Assembly: GCF_019753765.1 (NCBI RefSeq) | Contig: NZ_JAIJZW010000005.1 | Span: forward strand, 1 to 64,000 | Source of the DNA: Microbacterium marinilacus | Lineage (GTDB): Bacteria; Actinomycetota; Actinomycetes; Actinomycetales; Microbacteriaceae | DNA length: 64,000 bases | Reading direction: 5' to 3' | Shown here: positions 60,952-64,000 of the stretch, in pieces | Numbering within the stretch: position 1 is the first letter of the stretch | Layout of the letters: each line of letters opens with the position of its first letter | Program-made: the position numbers and the translations under genes | The notes under the pieces: generated by a model | Database searches by the model: none | What the model saw: only the letters and a program-made list of their open reading frames with translations | What the model was told of the DNA's origin: nothing

Positions 60952-62412
60952 ATGGCCACTGCATCTCCCGCGAACGAGTTCGAGCTGTCCCCGGTGAAGT
61001 TCTCCCGCCTCACCAAGCGCGGCATCATCCTCGGGCTGTCTCTGCCGCAGGTGATCGCCCTCGCCGTCGCGGTCGCCGTGTTCGTTGCTTCCCTCTACGC
61101 GGGTGGCCCCGCCGCGCTCTACACGTCACCCGTTTGGGGCACCGCGCTCGCGCTCACCTGGGCGGGCGTCGGCGGGCGCAAGCTCGTCGAGTGGGTGCCG
61201 ATCAGCCTCCACTGGGTGTTGCGGTCGTTCCTCGGGCAGACCCGGTACCGGCGTCGCATCGTCAAGCCCCGGCCGGCGGGGACGCTCGCGCTTCCCGGGG
61301 ATGCGGCGCCACTTCGGCAGTACGAGGACCCCGAGACGGGGGCGGTCATGGTCCATGACACGCACGCGCAGACGCTGACCGTGCTGGTGGAGGTGACGCA
61401 TCCGTCCTTCATCCTCCTTGACCCCGGTGAGCAGGAACGACGCGTCCACGCCTGGGGCCGGGTGCTGTCCACCGCGTGCCGGTCCACCCGCATCGCCCGC
61501 CTGCAGGTCCTCGAACGCACCATCCCCGACTCCGGGCAGGGGCTGGCGCAATGGTGGGCGGAGCAGGGCACCGACGACGACTCCTGGGTCGCCCGCACCT
61601 ACCGCGAGCTCATCGACCGGGCAGGCCCCACCGGGGAACGCCACATCTCCACGATCTCCCTCTCCCTCGACATGCGCACAGCCACCCGGCCGATCCGCGC
61701 CGCCGGCGGCGGCCACAAAGGCGCAGCCGCCGTGCTGCGACAGGAGATGGACACCCTCACCACCGCGCTGCGCACCGCCGACCTCAAACCCTCCGACTGG
61801 TACACGCCCGGGCAGCTGGCGATCATCCTCCGCTCCGCCTACGACCCCGCCATCGCCGCCACCCTCGAACGGTCCGGAGAGATCGGCAAGGACCTCGCCG
61901 CCGCAGGCCCCGTCGCCGTGGAGGAGACCTGGGACGGGCTGCGCTCGGACTCCGCGCATCACGTGGTGTTGTGGATCAGCGAGTGGCCGCGCGCGCTCGT
62001 CTACCCGGGGTTCCTCGCCCCGCTGCTGCTGAGTTCCGGGATCCGGCGGGCGTTCACGCTGCTATGCGACCCGATCCGCTCCGACCAGGCCGCCCGCGAC
62101 ATCCGCAAGAAGAAAACCGAATACATCAGCGACGCCGCGCAGCGGCAGAAGGTCGGGCAGATCGAGGACGCGCAGCAGACCGCCGAGTACCAGGACGTGC
62201 TGCAGCAGGAAGCCGACCTCACCAGCGGCCACGGCGTGCTTCGTTACACCGGCCTCCTCGCCGTCTCCGCTCCCACCAGCGAGGAGCTCGAGACGGCGGT
62301 CGCGGCGATCGAGCAGGCCGCGATCCAGGCCTCCTGCGAGACCAGGCGTCTCGTCGGGCAGCAGGCGCAAGCGTTCGTCGCCGCAGCGCTGCCCCTGTGC
62401 CGCGGGATCTGA
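60952..62412 (+). CDS. SCO6880-family protein (PrgI/VirB3-like plus VirB4 N-terminal domain)
   Basis: 486 residues from ATG 60952 with CAGGAGC upstream. The first 110 residues have two membrane helices (VIALAVAVAVFVASLYAGGP; YTSPVWGTALALTWAGVGGR), as in PrgI/VirB3. The following soluble part (VMVHDTHAQTLTVLVEVTHP to the end) matches the CagE/TrbE N-terminal domain that precedes the VirB4 ATPase. No Walker motifs are present: the ATPase is encoded separately by the next gene. This split is the actinobacterial SCO6880 arrangement. Confidence 0.88.
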   Translation: MATASPANEFELSPVKFSRLTKRGIILGLSLPQVIALAVAVAVFVASLYAGGPAALYTSPVWGTALALTWAGVGGRKLVEWVPISLHWVLRSFLGQTRYRRRIVKPRPAGTLALPGDAAPLRQYEDPETGAVMVHDTHAQTLTVLVEVTHPSFILLDPGEQERRVHAWGRVLSTACRSTRIARLQVLERTIPDSGQGLAQWWAEQGTDDDSWVARTYRELIDRAGPTGERHISTISLSLDMRTATRPIRAAGGGHKGAAAVLRQEMDTLTTALRTADLKPSDWYTPGQLAIILRSAYDPAIAATLERSGEIGKDLAAAGPVAVEETWDGLRSDSAHHVVLWISEWPRALVYPGFLAPLLLSSGIRRAFTLLCDPIRSDQAARDIRKKKTEYISDAAQRQKVGQIEDAQQTAEYQDVLQQEADLTSGHGVLRYTGLLAVSAPTSEELETAVAAIEQAAIQASCETRRLVGQQAQAFVAAALPLCRGI

Positions 62413-62445
62413 GCCGCCAGGCCCGACAGCGAGCGCCTGATGGCC

Positions 62446-62462
62446 GTACCTGACAGGTGCCC
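62446..62462 (+). promoter_or_regulatory. ICE upstream motif, site 9
   Basis: GTACCTGACAGGTGCCC: ACCT-GACA-GGTGCCC, a full palindromic match 29 bp before the VirB4-like gene. Confidence 0.7.
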
Positions 62463-62490
62463 ACGTTCGTTCACAGGAAGGTGCCTGCGC

Positions 62491-64000
62491 ATGGGAACCG
62501 ATGGTTCGAAGAAGCGGTTGTATTCGACGGTGCTGGTCGAGGACGGCACCGAGAAACGCGCCCGCAAGGCGCGCGAACGCGCCGCCCGCCAGGTCGTCGC
62601 CCGCGACCACGCCACCCAGCGCCAGCAAGCTCGGGAGCGGGCGAACGCGGAGCGCGCCGAAGCCCGCTCCACCCTCTACCTCCCGCCGGGCGGCGAGCCG
62701 GGGAAGGCGGCGTTGCGGTCGTACCGGCCGTTCCGGGTGCCGGCGCATCAGGACACCTCCGCGGCACTGCGGGGCGCGTATCCGTTCCTCGCAGAAGGGG
62801 GCCTCGGGTCGCAGGGGGTGTTCGTCGGGCAGGACATGTACTCGGGCGGGTCGTTCGTGTACGACCCGTGGCGGTTGTACCAGCGGGGCGTCATCACCGC
62901 CCCGAACCTGGTGCTCGCTGGCATCGTCGGCTCAGGGAAGTCATCGCTCGCAAAGAGTCTGTACACGCGGTCGATTCCGTTTGGGCGGCGCGTGTACGTC
63001 CCCGGCGACCCGAAGGGTGAGCATACGCCGGTCGCTGAGGCCGTCGGTGGGAAGGCGATCGTCCTCGGCCACGGGCTCCGCAACCGCCTCAACCCGCTGG
63101 ATGAGGGCTACCGGCCCGCCGGGCTCTCCGACGTCGAATGGGCGTCGACCGTCGCCGCGCGCCGCCGCGACCTGATCGGCGCCCTCGCCGAGACGGTGCT
63201 GGAGCGGGCGTTGTCGCCGTTGGAGCACACGGTCATCGACATCGCCCTGCAAGCTGTCGTGTCGACGGCGGCGGTGCCGATCCTGCCGATGGTCGTCGAC
63301 CGCATCCTCACCCCCGACCCCGGCGGCGACGGGCGGCTCGCCGAAGATGGCCGCATGGTCGGCCACGCCCTGCGGCGCCTGGTCGCCGGCGACCTCGCCG
63401 GCCTCTTCGACGGGCCCAGCACGGTGTCGTTCGACCCGTCGTTGCCGATGATCACCCTCGACCTGTCCCGGGTCGTGGAGAACTCCACGTTGATCAGCGT
63501 GCTCATGACCTGCTCGTCCGCGTGGATGGAATCCGCGCTCCTGGACCCGAACGGCGGGCAACGGTGGGTCGTGTACGACGAGGCCTGGCGGCTCATGTCC
63601 CACCCGGCCCTGCTGAAGCGGATGGACGCGCACTGGCGGCTCGCCCGCCACTACGGCATCGCGAACCTGTTGATCTTCCACAAGCTCACCGACCTCGACA
63701 ACGTCGGCGACTCCGGCTCCGCCATGCGCAGCCTCGCCAACTCGTTGTTGGCGAATGCAGAGTCGCGGATCATCTACCGGCAAGAGTCGGATCAGATCGG
63801 GACGACAGCGAAGACGCTCGGCCTGACCGGCACCGAGCAGAAGCTTCTGCCGACGCTGGGGACGGGGCAGGGGCTGTGGCGGATCAAGGAGTCCAGCTAC
63901 GTGGTCCAGCACCAGCTGCATCCCGAGGAGTTGCGAGCCTTCGACACGACCCAGCGCATGGGCGAGATCCCGCGGAAACACGCCGCAAAAGCCCCGGAAA
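62491..64000 (+). CDS. VirB4/TraC-like conjugative ATPase (3' end outside window)
   Basis: At least 503 residues, open to the window end. Start at ATG 62491 with CAGGAAGG upstream. Walker A GIVGSGKSSLAKSLY near residue 145, Walker B WVVYDEAWRLM near residue 355, and RLARHYGIANLLIFHK after it, as in the VirB4 C-terminal ATPase. The first 60 residues are a basic coiled coil (EKRARKARERAARQVVARDH) and no CagE-type N-domain is present, because SCO6880 upstream supplies it. It powers pilus/channel assembly and transfer. Confidence 0.93.
   Translation, partial: MGTDGSKKRLYSTVLVEDGTEKRARKARERAARQVVARDHATQRQQARERANAERAEARSTLYLPPGGEPGKAALRSYRPFRVPAHQDTSAALRGAYPFLAEGGLGSQGVFVGQDMYSGGSFVYDPWRLYQRGVITAPNLVLAGIVGSGKSSLAKSLYTRSIPFGRRVYVPGDPKGEHTPVAEAVGGKAIVLGHGLRNRLNPLDEGYRPAGLSDVEWASTVAARRRDLIGALAETVLERALSPLEHTVIDIALQAVVSTAAVPILPMVVDRILTPDPGGDGRLAEDGRMVGHALRRLVAGDLAGLFDGPSTVSFDPSLPMITLDLSRVVENSTLISVLMTCSSAWMESALLDPNGGQRWVVYDEAWRLMSHPALLKRMDAHWRLARHYGIANLLIFHKLTDLDNVGDSGSAMRSLANSLLANAESRIIYRQESDQIGTTAKTLGLTGTEQKLLPTLGTGQGLWRIKESSYVVQHQLHPEELRAFDTTQRMGEIPRKHAAKAPE

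Overview
The window is high-GC DNA (frequent GTG starts, GAP/GDP-rich codons) with actinobacterial gene content: SpdB2-like DUF2637, DUF6112 and DUF6907 proteins, a SCO6880-type conjugation protein, a MobF relaxase with fused helicase, and TetR/SDR pairs. This fits Actinomycetota, most likely Microbacteriaceae (a Microbacterium-like genome). That placement is inferred from family content only. Almost the whole window looks like accessory DNA: integrated elements, a defence island, a peptide-type biosynthetic cluster and the core of an integrative conjugative element (ICE).

Region 1 (1-12.6 kb) is a mosaic of small cargo modules. It holds the tail of an IS3 transposase, three divergent or adjacent regulator/SDR or regulator/ABC modules with visible operator palindromes, an antibiotic-biosynthesis-type monooxygenase killed by a stop codon, and an integrase relic split by an IS3-family element with a clean 3-bp target duplication. 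Three related repeat blocks (near 1.8, 7.6 and 12.4 kb) carry shared att-like sequence. Two of them include the 3' half of tRNA-Pro, so 1.8-12.5 kb looks like tandem, decayed integrations at a tRNA-Pro site.

Region 2 (12.7-30.5 kb) is a defence island. A coiled-coil protein with a membrane tail is followed by a PD-(D/E)xK nuclease with a translationally coupled partner, then an IS3 relic. Next comes a three-gene coupled operon ending in an 1861-residue DEAH helicase with a DUF1998-type cysteine module (DruE-like). Converging on it is a coupled pair: a GHKL ATPase and a 652-residue protein that resembles DUF4338/DruA-type proteins. Together these look like an undescribed or variant Druantia-like system.

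Region 3 (31.2-36.6 kb) has a complete tyrosine integrase, a small membrane protein and a MobF/TraA relaxase. Region 4 (36.8-46.4 kb) is a compact putative RiPP cluster. It has a cysteine-free 82-residue precursor with a Thr/Ser-rich block, a DCC-family protein, a LuxR regulator, a SAM methyltransferase, an SdpA-like membrane protein, an alpha/beta hydrolase, an HTTM (SdpB-like) membrane protein, an ABC exporter and a divergent two-component system. An AraC regulator follows.

Region 5 (47.6-64 kb) is the ICE core: an orphan DNA methyltransferase, prim-pol, SpdB2-like, ParB-like and coupling/mating-channel genes (two VirB2-like DUF6112 proteins, a lytic transglycosylase/M23 protein, a VirB6-like protein, SCO6880, and a VirB4-like ATPase cut by the window end). 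A short palindromic motif, GYACCT-N4-GGTGMCC, recurs about 35-75 bp before the start of most ICE transcription units and looks like a shared operator or promoter element. The simplest reading is that regions 2-5 are cargo and core of one large element, but only one integrase is intact and the far end lies outside the window.
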